Shown here in pieces: positions 29,052-36,489 of a DNA stretch of 47,645 bases. The stretch's first letter is position 1. Each line of letters begins with the position of its first letter. Position numbers and translations under genes: made by a program. The notes beneath the pieces were generated by a model. It saw only the letters and a list, made by a program, of their open reading frames with translations, had not been told where the DNA came from and searched no databases. Source of the DNA: an uncultured Lachnospiraceae bacterium (GTDB lineage Bacteria > Bacillota > Clostridia > Lachnospirales > Lachnospiraceae); assembly GCA_902777355.1 (NCBI GenBank), contig CACYTU010000011.1:1-47645 (forward strand), written 5' to 3'.

Positions 29052-29606
29052 ATGGTTACAGCTCCGTTCTCCCGGACACACGATTCTATGGCGGAAGACA
29101 GGCATCCAGTCGTGCGCCTTCGGCCGCATCACCTGCTCTGTCTGCAAAATTTCCGCGGAAACGGCTACAGCCCGGCCTTTATAAAAAAAATGACGGAAGT
29201 ATCCGGGCTCCTGGGGTTCAGTTCCGCTTCTTCAAAGTGTTCAGGAGTTTCCTCAGAAAAACCGGATCCCGGAAAACCGGATTCCGGAATGAAGAAGCCG
29301 CTGTCGGACCTTTGCTGCATACTATTGACAGAGGGCTCCGATGACCTCTGCGAATGCTGTCCAAACCTCACAGAGGGTCAATGTTCCTCCGAAAAGCCCG
29401 CCCTGTTCGACCGGCTTGTCCTGCAGGCTTCGGGTTATAAATATGGCCAGCTGCTTACCGGGGGATTGGAAACCGCAGGATTTCCGCTCATGAGCCCGGA
29501 GCTTCTCGTGACCTGCTGTCCCGGCTGCCAGTGGTTTTCGCTCTGCATGGAAATCAGTCACAATCCTGATCACGGCAGGAACGGTTCCGGCTCTGCCCGG
29601 ACCTAA
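29052..29606 (+). CDS. DUF1284 family Cys-rich protein
   Basis: 184 aa from ATG 29052 (GAGGAA 7 nt upstream); an earlier ATG at 28986 has no SD. The DUF1284 hallmark RLRPHHLLCLQNF is followed by Cys clusters LCECCPNLTEGQC and TCCPGCQWFSLC, which suggest an iron-sulfur or zinc site. A low-complexity insert of about 30 residues (SSASSKCSGVSSEKPD and onward) follows the first motif. Cytosolic, function unknown. The C-terminal codons NGSGSART and the stop are the first unit of a five-copy 43-bp array. Confidence 0.75.
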   Translation: MVTAPFSRTHDSMAEDRHPVVRLRPHHLLCLQNFRGNGYSPAFIKKMTEVSGLLGFSSASSKCSGVSSEKPDPGKPDSGMKKPLSDLCCILLTEGSDDLCECCPNLTEGQCSSEKPALFDRLVLQASGYKYGQLLTGGLETAGFPLMSPELLVTCCPGCQWFSLCMEISHNPDHGRNGSGSART

Positions 29607-29793
29607 ACCCGATTGTATAAAGAATGGCTCCGGCACTTACCGGCCATAAACCCCATTGAATAAAGAATGGTTCCGGCTCTGCCCTGCCTTCTACCCGATT
29701 GTAAAAAGAAGAATCCCGGCACTTACCGACCATAAACCCGATTGTATAAAGTATGGCTTCGGCTCTGCCCTGCCTCAATACAGATCAGATTCA
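29579..29793 (+). repeat. Stop-spanning tandem repeat, 43 bp x 5
   Basis: Five units of exactly 43 bp: 29579-29621, 29622-29664, 29665-29707, 29708-29750, 29751-29793. Unit 1 contains the last codons and TAA stop (29604-29606) of the DUF1284 gene. Units 1/3/5 (GGCTCTGCCC) and 2/4 (GGCACTTACC) alternate, so the higher-order unit is 86 bp. The array ends 22 bp before the CotH start. Confidence 0.92.
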
Positions 29794-29815
29794 ATCATTC
29801 CGGTGTAATCAATTT

Positions 29816-31825
29816 ATGAAAAAGAAAACATATAACCATTTTATCCCGCTCTTGATTCTGGCCGCCATGACAGCGGTGTTCGTGCTGTGCGCGCGGATCG
29901 AGAGCGAGTATGTCAAAAATCCAAACTGGCAGCTGGAGCCGGAAGCCCGGCCCGAAGACTATCCCTCTGGTTTTGACGGACTGTCTTTTTGCGGAAAAGC
30001 AGAGACGCGCATTCCGGATAATCCTGTGCCCGACCCGGGGCACGAGGCGGAGGAAGTCTCTTTCCGGCTGACCCGGGACGAAGATACGGATATATGCTAT
30101 GCCTATGTGCCCGCCGAAATGAATAAGGCCCTCCATCTGAAGATGAACAGCCGGGAGACCCTGGTCATCAGGGAAACCGGCGAGGACAGTGAGGATAGCG
30201 ACAAAAAAAAGATCTCCGGATCTTTTCATTGCGGAGAGAAACTCCCTGTTTTTCCGGAGAATGTGCATTATTCTTTCAGTATTCTGGACAGTGACGAAAA
30301 CTCCCTGGGCAGTGAGGAAGTCGTCTTTATCTATACCAAAGGCGTCCCCTCCATGTACATCGATACCGAGAGCGGTTCCATGGAAGCCATCGACGGCGAC
30401 AAGCATCACGAGACAGAGGAGAGCGCTGTCTACCGGATCTTTAAGACCGACGGCAGCCCTGAGAGCAGCGGGACCTGTGCCATCAAAGGCAGGGGCAACA
30501 GCACCTGGTCTCTGGACAAGCGGCCCTATAACATCAACATGGATGAAGAAAACATCCTTCTGGGCATGAACAGCTGCAGAAAATACGCCCTGATCGCGAA
30601 TTTCTGGGATTCCACCCAGACCCGGCAGTACTATGCTTTTCTTGCCGCGGAGAAGTTTGGCCTCGAGTTCACACCCCAGACCCGCTTCGTAAATCTCTAC
30701 CTCAACGGCCGCTACCAGAGTCTGTATCTTCTGACGCAGCGGCTCAATGTCAACGGCGGATCGGTGAAAATCACAAATCTGGACAAAGAAAATGAAAAGG
30801 TCAACTCCGAGCAGGCTGATCAGGGAAATGTTGAGACGATCGTCCAGGAGACTGATAATAAGGGCCATGAATCTGTCGCCTATGCATGGGAAAATGACCC
30901 TGCAGACATCACCGGCGGCTATCTGCTGGAACTGGACGAGCGCTACTCCAAGGAGGATGTATGGTTCTCGACAGAGACACACCACGTGGACATCGCATCG
31001 CCTCAGCAGCCTTCCGTCGGAGAATACGAGTATATAGCCGACTATGTCCGCGCGGCTGAAAAAGCTCTTTTTTCAAAGGACTGGACCAATGAGGATACGG
31101 GTCTGTCCTGCTTCGAATATTTTGATATGGAATCCTGGGCCCGCATGTATCTGATCCAGGAATTCTTCGTCCAGTCCGACGATGAGTTCTACAGTTTTTA
31201 TTTTTACAAAAAACCGGGAGATCCCCTGCTCTACTGCGGCCCTGTGTGGGATTTCGACCTCTGCCTGGGAAACATGAACAGCGGCGAGTACTACAGGACC
31301 TCCGCGCAGACCCTCTGGCTCAAAGACAGTCGCAAAAGGTGGCTTCACCGGATGGGAAAAGACCCTGATTTCGCCGCCATGGTATCCAGACTCTATCTGG
31401 AGGAATTTGAACCCGTCATCCGCGACCTTCTGGACAACAAATATGACAAGACCGTAGACCGGCTCGAAACGATCACAAAGATCAACTACTTCCGCTGGCA
31501 CAAGGATCTCAATTACGAGGAGAGGACCGATATGGTCCGCACCCTGATGGAGACGCGCGTGCAGTTCCTGCATGATTATTACACCGATCCGGACAGTTTC
31601 CACAGGCTTGTCTTCCACTTTGCCTGGGACGACTTCTCCTACTATGTCCGCGACGGCGAATCCATGGGATTTCTGCCGACCTATGATTACGGCGAAAAGC
31701 AGTCCACGCCCCAGCGGGAAGCCAACGGCTTTATAACAGGCTGGTCCGACTCCGACGGAAACCTGCTGCAGCCCGACACACCAATCTACCAGGATATGGA
31801 GTTCGACCCCGTCTACATTCCCTGA
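29816..31825 (+). CDS. CotH-kinase family membrane/secreted protein (second of two)
   Basis: 669 aa from ATG 29816; no strong SD, but the next residues MKKKTYNHFIPLLILAAMTA form a clear anchor. The CotH domain shows KGRGNSTWSLDKRPYNINM, YALIANFWDSTQTR, FVNLYLNGRYQSLYLL and W478-D-F-D481. Domain order and C-terminus (SYYVRDGESMGFLPTYDYGEKQ) parallel the first CotH protein (SHYVKQGESLGYLPLPEYGEKQ), so they are paralogues. Likely surface-located protein kinase or relative. The gene starts just after the 43-bp array, which may carry its promoter (repeated ATTGTATAAAG). Confidence 0.88.
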   Translation: MKKKTYNHFIPLLILAAMTAVFVLCARIESEYVKNPNWQLEPEARPEDYPSGFDGLSFCGKAETRIPDNPVPDPGHEAEEVSFRLTRDEDTDICYAYVPAEMNKALHLKMNSRETLVIRETGEDSEDSDKKKISGSFHCGEKLPVFPENVHYSFSILDSDENSLGSEEVVFIYTKGVPSMYIDTESGSMEAIDGDKHHETEESAVYRIFKTDGSPESSGTCAIKGRGNSTWSLDKRPYNINMDEENILLGMNSCRKYALIANFWDSTQTRQYYAFLAAEKFGLEFTPQTRFVNLYLNGRYQSLYLLTQRLNVNGGSVKITNLDKENEKVNSEQADQGNVETIVQETDNKGHESVAYAWENDPADITGGYLLELDERYSKEDVWFSTETHHVDIASPQQPSVGEYEYIADYVRAAEKALFSKDWTNEDTGLSCFEYFDMESWARMYLIQEFFVQSDDEFYSFYFYKKPGDPLLYCGPVWDFDLCLGNMNSGEYYRTSAQTLWLKDSRKRWLHRMGKDPDFAAMVSRLYLEEFEPVIRDLLDNKYDKTVDRLETITKINYFRWHKDLNYEERTDMVRTLMETRVQFLHDYYTDPDSFHRLVFHFAWDDFSYYVRDGESMGFLPTYDYGEKQSTPQREANGFITGWSDSDGNLLQPDTPIYQDMEFDPVYIP

Positions 31826-31836
31826 CAGACCGGCAG

Positions 31837-31917
31837 CTGCTGTTTATGTTTCGGGCGGTGTATCTGCTGTTTATGTTTCCGGCGGTGTATCTGCTGTTTA
31901 TGTTTCCGCCGAAGTAT
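31837..31917 (-). repeat. Stop-spanning tandem repeat, 27 bp x 3
   Basis: Units 31837-31863, 31864-31890 and 31891-31917, exactly 27 bp. The last contains codons DTSAET and stop TAA (31898-31900) of the PHP phosphatase gene; each downstream copy repeats the TAA in frame. The array fills most of the gap between the convergent CotH and PHP genes. Confidence 0.92.
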
Positions 31918-32752
31918 CATCCAGCGGAATATGCCGGAACCGGACTTTTCCTTCTGCTCCGTGCTCCAAAAACAGCGTATGGGTGAATCCGCATTCGACC
32001 GCGGTTCTGACCGCGATGTCAAATCCGCCGTTCAGGAGTTCTTTCTGGTGGGCGTCCGAGTTGATCAGGATCTCGCCGCCCATCCCGCGCAGGCTTCTCA
32101 ACAGGAAGCGGTTGGGATACAGTTCCGCCTTCCTTCCACGGTTTACCGCTCCGCAGTTGATCTCAAAAGGAAGCCCCTTCGAGACAAGATACTCCATGGT
32201 CTCCAGTGCAGGCGATATATAGCGGCGGTCATTCTCATCGATGACCCGCATCTGATCATTAAAGCGGGTCACCAGGTCAAAGTGCCCGACAAATGTACAG
32301 CGGGTCCGTTCATATATTTCCGCCTCCAGCTCATAATAGGCCTTTGCCAGGCGGTAGTAGTCTCCGCCGAATTCCTCCCGGCAGAACTTTTCCAGCCTGT
32401 CGGGGGTGTCATCCACACATCCATATTCTCCTCCGGACGGGGATTCTATAAAGTGGGTCGAGCCGATCAGGTATTCCATATCATCCAGGAGCGCCTTTTC
32501 ATTCTCGTCACGCGGGGTAAAGAGCCCGTCAAGTTCCACACCGCGCAGAATGTCGACCTGCCCCCTGTATTTGTCCTGAAGAGAGCGGATCTTTTTATCA
32601 TAGGCGGCAAGATCCATAGTGATATCCGGGTCCATGTGTCCCGAAAAGCCCAGATGGGTAAACCCCAGAAGCAGTGCCTGTTCTGCCATTTCCTCCGCGG
32701 TGTTTTTTCCGTCGCAGAATACTGTATGCGTGTGAAAATTACCTCTGATCAT
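31898..32752 (-). CDS. hisJ: PHP-family histidinol-phosphatase-like hydrolase
   Basis: 284 aa from ATG 32752 (GAGGGGA 8 nt upstream); the ORF is open further but without an SD. PHP metal-binding motifs in order: NFHTHTVFCDG, LGFSGHMD, RGVELDG, GSTHF, GHFDLV and INSDAH. This matches HisJ/HisK histidinol-phosphate phosphatases, which act in histidine synthesis with a trinuclear metal site. No other his genes adjoin, so another phosphoester substrate is possible. C-terminal codons take part in the 27-bp array. Confidence 0.88.
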   Translation of the reverse strand: MIRGNFHTHTVFCDGKNTAEEMAEQALLLGFTHLGFSGHMDPDITMDLAAYDKKIRSLQDKYRGQVDILRGVELDGLFTPRDENEKALLDDMEYLIGSTHFIESPSGGEYGCVDDTPDRLEKFCREEFGGDYYRLAKAYYELEAEIYERTRCTFVGHFDLVTRFNDQMRVIDENDRRYISPALETMEYLVSKGLPFEINCGAVNRGRKAELYPNRFLLRSLRGMGGEILINSDAHQKELLNGGFDIAVRTAVECGFTHTLFLEHGAEGKVRFRHIPLDDTSAET

Positions 32753-33136
32753 TTTATAAATCCCCTCTTTTTTTAAGTCTCCTCTTTCCTGTGCTTTCCT
32801 GAGCCCGGCATCTGCAGCAGCTTTGGCTGCACCTGTGGTTATGAGTATAGCGTACAGGTTCATCTGATTAAAGCCGATTTTCTATTCTTTACAGACTGTT
32901 TTGGGCTAAAATACCAAAAGAAAAACCGGCAAATAATGTATTTTTGTAACCGGAGCTTATTTATTGCGTTTACATTTTTATGAACAAGTGAAATAATAAG
33001 GATTGCAGCAGGATCAGCCGGCCCGGATCACCTTCCGTCACGGCTCTTCCATAATCGTCTATAATGACCATGGATTTGAATTTACACATAAGCAGCTCTC
33101 TTTTCAGATAGAATTTATTCAGAAAGGATTCAAATC
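32753..33136. other. Intergenic region, divergent promoters expected
   Basis: Divergent spacer between the PHP and lipoprotein genes. TATAAT occurs at about 33059, with no good -35 box. AGAAAGGA (33121-33128) is the SD for the GTG at 33137. Nothing else is visible. Confidence 0.45.
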
Positions 33137-34369
33137 GTGAATAATATTTTCCGTAAAATCACAAAAATCACCTGTACTCTGGCACTGGCAGCAGCTGTCA
33201 CCGCTGCTGCAGGATGCGGGCACAAAGAGATCAAGGAAGCTCCTTCATTTCAGACGTCCCCCAATGCCAGCTCCACGCCGATCGGAAAACCCGGATCGGA
33301 GGAACCCTCAACCACTACTACAACTCACGCTCCCAGCACCGGCAGCAATACCAGCATCACTCCTTTGAATGATCCTTCATCGACATCCGGATCTCCTTCA
33401 TCCGGCAATGCGAATCAGAACGGCAGCAGCAGTACTGCTTCTTCCCCTGCGAGCGGAAACAGTCAGGCTGTAATTCCCGATGGTCAGAGCGGGCAGGACT
33501 CCTCTGTCCCCGAAAGATTCAGGAGCGGGCAGAATTCCTCTTCCACCACTCCCTCGGGAACCGCCCCCGGCACTACATCCGGGCAGAACTCCAACTCCAG
33601 TGTTCCCGCAGGAACCACCCCCGGCACCACATCCGGGCAGAACTCCAACTCAGCTGTTCCCGCAGGAACCGCCCCCGGCACTACGTCCGGGCAGAATTCC
33701 AACTCAGCCGTTCCCGCAGGAACCGCCCCCGGCACCACGTCCGGGCAGAATTCCAACTCAGCCGTTCCCGCAGGAACCACCCCCGGCACCACGTCCGGGC
33801 AGAACTCCAACTCCGGCGTACCTGCAGGGACTCAGGGCGGACAGAGTTCCACCGGCACAGTTAACAGAACAAACGGCACTGCAGGAGCAAGCACCGGCAA
33901 CAGGACCAATGCCACAACAGGTACGAACAACGGCAGTACCGGTACAAACAATGGAACCTCCGGTACAAGCACCGGCAACAGGACCAACAGCAGCACCGGC
34001 ACAAACACCGGCAACAGCACCAGCAATACCGGCAACAGGACCAGCAACAGCACCGGCACAACTCCCACCACCAGGACCAGCAGCACCGGCACAACCCCCA
34101 CCAACAGGACTAACAGCAGCACCGGGTCAAATACCAATTCACCCGATTTGTTCGTGACCCCCGTGGGAAGCACTGCTTCCGATCCTTTTGGCGGCCATCT
34201 CTACACAGAGCCTTATGATAAGCCCTCAAATGCCGCAAAAAATACCGGTTCACAGTCATCGTCTTCGACCTCCAGTTCCAATCGGACTTCAGATGACGAC
34301 CCGGACGATGCCAGCAGTGCCGACAGCACTTCTGATACAGCCGATGAATTTGATGATTCGGACACCTGA
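33137..34369 (+). CDS. Low-complexity lipoprotein (Ser/Thr/Gly/Asn-rich)
   Basis: 410 aa, GTG start with SD AGAAAGGA. Lipoprotein signal: MNNIFRKITKITCTLALAA then lipobox AAGC. The mature chain is almost wholly disordered: an 18-residue repeat (SAVPAGTAPGTTSGQNSN type, 54-bp DNA repeats, five copies about 33560-33820), then Thr-Gly-Asn-Ser repeats (NRTNSSTGTNTG type). The acidic tail ends DDSDT. Possibly a surface stalk or wall-threading protein; no enzyme motif. The next gene encodes a similar lipoprotein. Confidence 0.82.
   Translation: MNNIFRKITKITCTLALAAAVTAAAGCGHKEIKEAPSFQTSPNASSTPIGKPGSEEPSTTTTTHAPSTGSNTSITPLNDPSSTSGSPSSGNANQNGSSSTASSPASGNSQAVIPDGQSGQDSSVPERFRSGQNSSSTTPSGTAPGTTSGQNSNSSVPAGTTPGTTSGQNSNSAVPAGTAPGTTSGQNSNSAVPAGTAPGTTSGQNSNSAVPAGTTPGTTSGQNSNSGVPAGTQGGQSSTGTVNRTNGTAGASTGNRTNATTGTNNGSTGTNNGTSGTSTGNRTNSSTGTNTGNSTSNTGNRTSNSTGTTPTTRTSSTGTTPTNRTNSSTGSNTNSPDLFVTPVGSTASDPFGGHLYTEPYDKPSNAAKNTGSQSSSSTSSSNRTSDDDPDDASSADSTSDTADEFDDSDT
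33560..33820 (+). repeat. Coding tandem repeat, 54 bp x about 5
   Basis: In-frame 54-bp units (landmark TCCGGGCAGAA) with a few synonymous changes. They encode the Pro/Ala/Gly/Thr part of the lipoprotein. Confidence 0.88.
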
Positions 34370-34548
34370 TTTCCGCCGCTTATATGACCCGGATTTCTGA
34401 TCCCTCAGATTCCGACAGAAAACACTCTGCAGAAGGTCATCTGCATATTCTGTTTTCCGCCGGTGCGATTTCTGTTTAAATCATGACCCGGCATGTCTGA
34501 GATACCGGTCGCAGAATAAGCGTAAGCAATTATAGAGAGGACAATATC

Positions 34549-35463
34549 GTGAAAAAAACAGGCCTGATCATTACAAGAACTGCTTTTTCCATTGTACTCG
34601 CAGCTACAGTCGCAGCAGCCGCCTCCGGATGCGGCAAGAGCAGTGTGACAACACCCTCTTCTGTTGAGGAGACATCTTCTTCCGGAATCTCTTCTGCAGA
34701 GAACTCCGCTCCGGATGCCTCGACCTCCTCGGATGCTGAGGAAGCTCTGCTTTTCGGCACTGACGACCAGCTCCCCGTTGTTTTTGGAAGCACTTCCGAA
34801 TTATCGGATCCGCTCCCGGAAAACGCGCAGGAGGACAGCACCGTTTCTGCTTCAGCTCCGGATTTGTCCGATTCGGGGACCACAGGAGCCACAGGCGCTG
34901 CACCGGATCTGTCTGATTCAGGAGCCACAGGCGCCACCAGCGCCGCTCCGGCTCTCCCCGGACTTCCTCCTGTTCCCTCTGCCTCAACTCCCTCGGAATC
35001 TGAAGGCGAGCGCACTGCCAAAGCTGCCCTGAAGGATGGTGTGCCCGAGCGCAAAGGCAAAGACACCGGCCTGAAGGAATCTCTGCTGTCCGAGGCTCTT
35101 GTCAAGTGCACCGGCTGGGGGCAGTCCACAGGAAGCTCCCTGCACGCGGCTGCCGCAGCCACACAGATTCTGGACTGGTCCAACCAGGCAGGTGCAGGAA
35201 AAGCTGACAAAGCAGCTCTCTTCAAAACTGTTGAGACAGAATATAAAAGATTATCCGATGAGCAGCAGAAAAACCTGCAGAACAACTGGTCCTTCATCTC
35301 CTACGATGTGGAGACTATGCTTGACAGTTTCACTGACATCGAGGGCGTACTCAGTGATGCCGGCTGTCTGGAAACTGCCAAAGCAGCCGTCGCGGATGAG
35401 AATGTCCTGGAAAACTGGAAGGCTGCCCATGACGCCCTGGAAGCAGCTGTAAATGAGAAATAA
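34549..35463 (+). CDS. Lipoprotein with disordered linker and helical C-terminal domain
   Basis: 304 aa, GTG 34549 with SD GAGAGG 8 nt upstream. Signal MKKTGLIITRTAFSIVLAA, lipobox ASGC. Ser/Thr/Ala/Pro-rich linker with a short repeat (PDLSDSGATGAT type), then about 130 residues of helical domain (LLSEALVKCTGWGQSTGSS onward to the end) of unknown family. Similar start region to the lipoprotein at 33137. Followed by AT-rich repeats and a terminator at 35640. Confidence 0.82.
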   Translation: MKKTGLIITRTAFSIVLAATVAAAASGCGKSSVTTPSSVEETSSSGISSAENSAPDASTSSDAEEALLFGTDDQLPVVFGSTSELSDPLPENAQEDSTVSASAPDLSDSGTTGATGAAPDLSDSGATGATSAAPALPGLPPVPSASTPSESEGERTAKAALKDGVPERKGKDTGLKESLLSEALVKCTGWGQSTGSSLHAAAAATQILDWSNQAGAGKADKAALFKTVETEYKRLSDEQQKNLQNNWSFISYDVETMLDSFTDIEGVLSDAGCLETAKAAVADENVLENWKAAHDALEAAVNEK

Positions 35464-35519
35464 ACAGGGGTTTTCCTTTTTCCGTACCCGGATTTCCCGG
35501 CCGAAGTCATGGGTATTGC

Positions 35520-35622
35520 GAGACGACGAATTAATACGACGGATCAATACGACGAACTATATAAAGAACTAATATAACGAACTAATATAAAGAACTAATA
35601 CGACGAATTAATACGACGGATA
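35520..35622. repeat. AT-rich degenerate tandem repeats
   Basis: Short units AATACGACGAATT and AACTAATATAAAG alternate between the lipoprotein gene and its terminator. Period about 8-17 bp, irregular. Confidence 0.6.
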
Positions 35623-35639
35623 AACAGACTATGACCCAT

Positions 35640-35687
35640 AAAAAATGTCATCCCCCGGTTTTCATGACCGGTGGGATGACATTTTTT
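35640..35687 (+). terminator. Rho-independent terminator, bidirectional
   Basis: AAAAAATGTCATCCC and GGGATGACATTTTTT arms with an inner CCGGT/ACCGG helix around TTTCATG. Serves the lipoprotein gene on the plus strand and, with the array at 35724 in between, the nitroreductase on the minus strand. Confidence 0.92.
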
Positions 35688-35723
35688 CATTTGTTCCAGG
35701 CTCACTTACGGTATGCTCACTTT

Positions 35724-35865
35724 AGGATGCCCGCCAGCCAGGATCCCGTTTCAGGATGCCCGCCAGCCCGGATTCCGCTACAGGATATCTGCTGTCCGGA
35801 TCCTGCTTCAGAATACCTGCTGCCCGGATCCCGCTACAGGATACCTGCTGTATCTGAAACTCTGC
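35724..35865. repeat. Intergenic tandem repeat, 28/29 bp x 5
   Basis: Landmarks AGGATGCCCGCCAG (35724, 35753), AGGATATCTGCTG (35782), AGAATACCTGCTG (35810), AGGATACCTGCTG (35838); spacing 29, 29, 28, 28. Ends about 10 bp before the nitroreductase stop (35877), so it lies in that gene's 3' UTR but does not clearly cross the stop. Confidence 0.85.
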
Positions 35866-35876
35866 CGCGCTTCCGG

Positions 35877-36410
35877 TCAATATTTGTTGATGTGGACTTT
35901 TTCAAAGGGGAGACTCTCGGGAGCCTTTGCCGGAAACTCCTCATCTGGAATTCCCAGGGAAAGGATCGCTTCGAGCCGGCACTCTGACGGAAACTGGAGC
36001 AGGCAGCGCAGATAATCCTCGGTCGATTCTCCGTCAATCGCTTCCCTCAGCCTTCCCTGGATCCAGCAGCTTCCGACACCGATCGCGGAAGCCATCAGAT
36101 GCATATTGGCCATCACGATGGCGCTGTCTTCCACCCAGACATCCGAGCGGCTTTCATCAGCGACGACGATGATAGCGGCATCGGCTCCTGCAAGCATGCG
36201 GGAAGTCCCCCGGAGACGGCATCCGGACATATCGATCAGTTTCTGTTTGTCACGCACGACGATCAGTTCCCAGGGTCTGATCGCACTCCCGGAGGCGGAT
36301 GAAAGTCCCGCCATGATGATCATGTTCAGCTTTTCCATCGGGATCTTCTCCCCGGTGTAGCTGCGGACGCTGTGCCTGTTCAAAAAAACATTCAGCATAT
36401 CTTCATTCAT
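35877..36410 (-). CDS. Nitroreductase-family protein
   Basis: 177 aa, normal for the short members. HSVRSYTGEKIP at residues about 13-24 is the FMN-binding start of the family, with PWELIVVRDKQKL, DSAIVMANMHLMASAIGVGSCW and LSLGIPDEEFPAK later on. These are FMN-dependent NAD(P)H oxidoreductases; the physiological substrate is unknown. ATG 36410 with SD GGAGGG 7 nt upstream. Confidence 0.9.
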   Translation of the reverse strand: MNEDMLNVFLNRHSVRSYTGEKIPMEKLNMIIMAGLSSASGSAIRPWELIVVRDKQKLIDMSGCRLRGTSRMLAGADAAIIVVADESRSDVWVEDSAIVMANMHLMASAIGVGSCWIQGRLREAIDGESTEDYLRCLLQFPSECRLEAILSLGIPDEEFPAKAPESLPFEKVHINKY

Positions 36411-36489
36411 TTACGTGCCCTCCATTGTTTTTTTATCGCTTGCGTATTCGGAATTCCGCCCTCTGTCGGCTTTCCGCAAATATGCTTTC

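Noticed and set aside
29579-29793. CRISPR-like regular array
   Set aside because: The whole 43-bp unit is repeated head to tail with gradual drift; there are no unique spacers and no cas genes in the window.
33480-34157. Pro/Arg-rich 225-codon ORF inside the lipoprotein gene
   Set aside because: It is the +1 frame of a Ser/Gly/Thr repeat region; repeats keep other frames open by chance. The lipoprotein frame has the signal peptide and SD.
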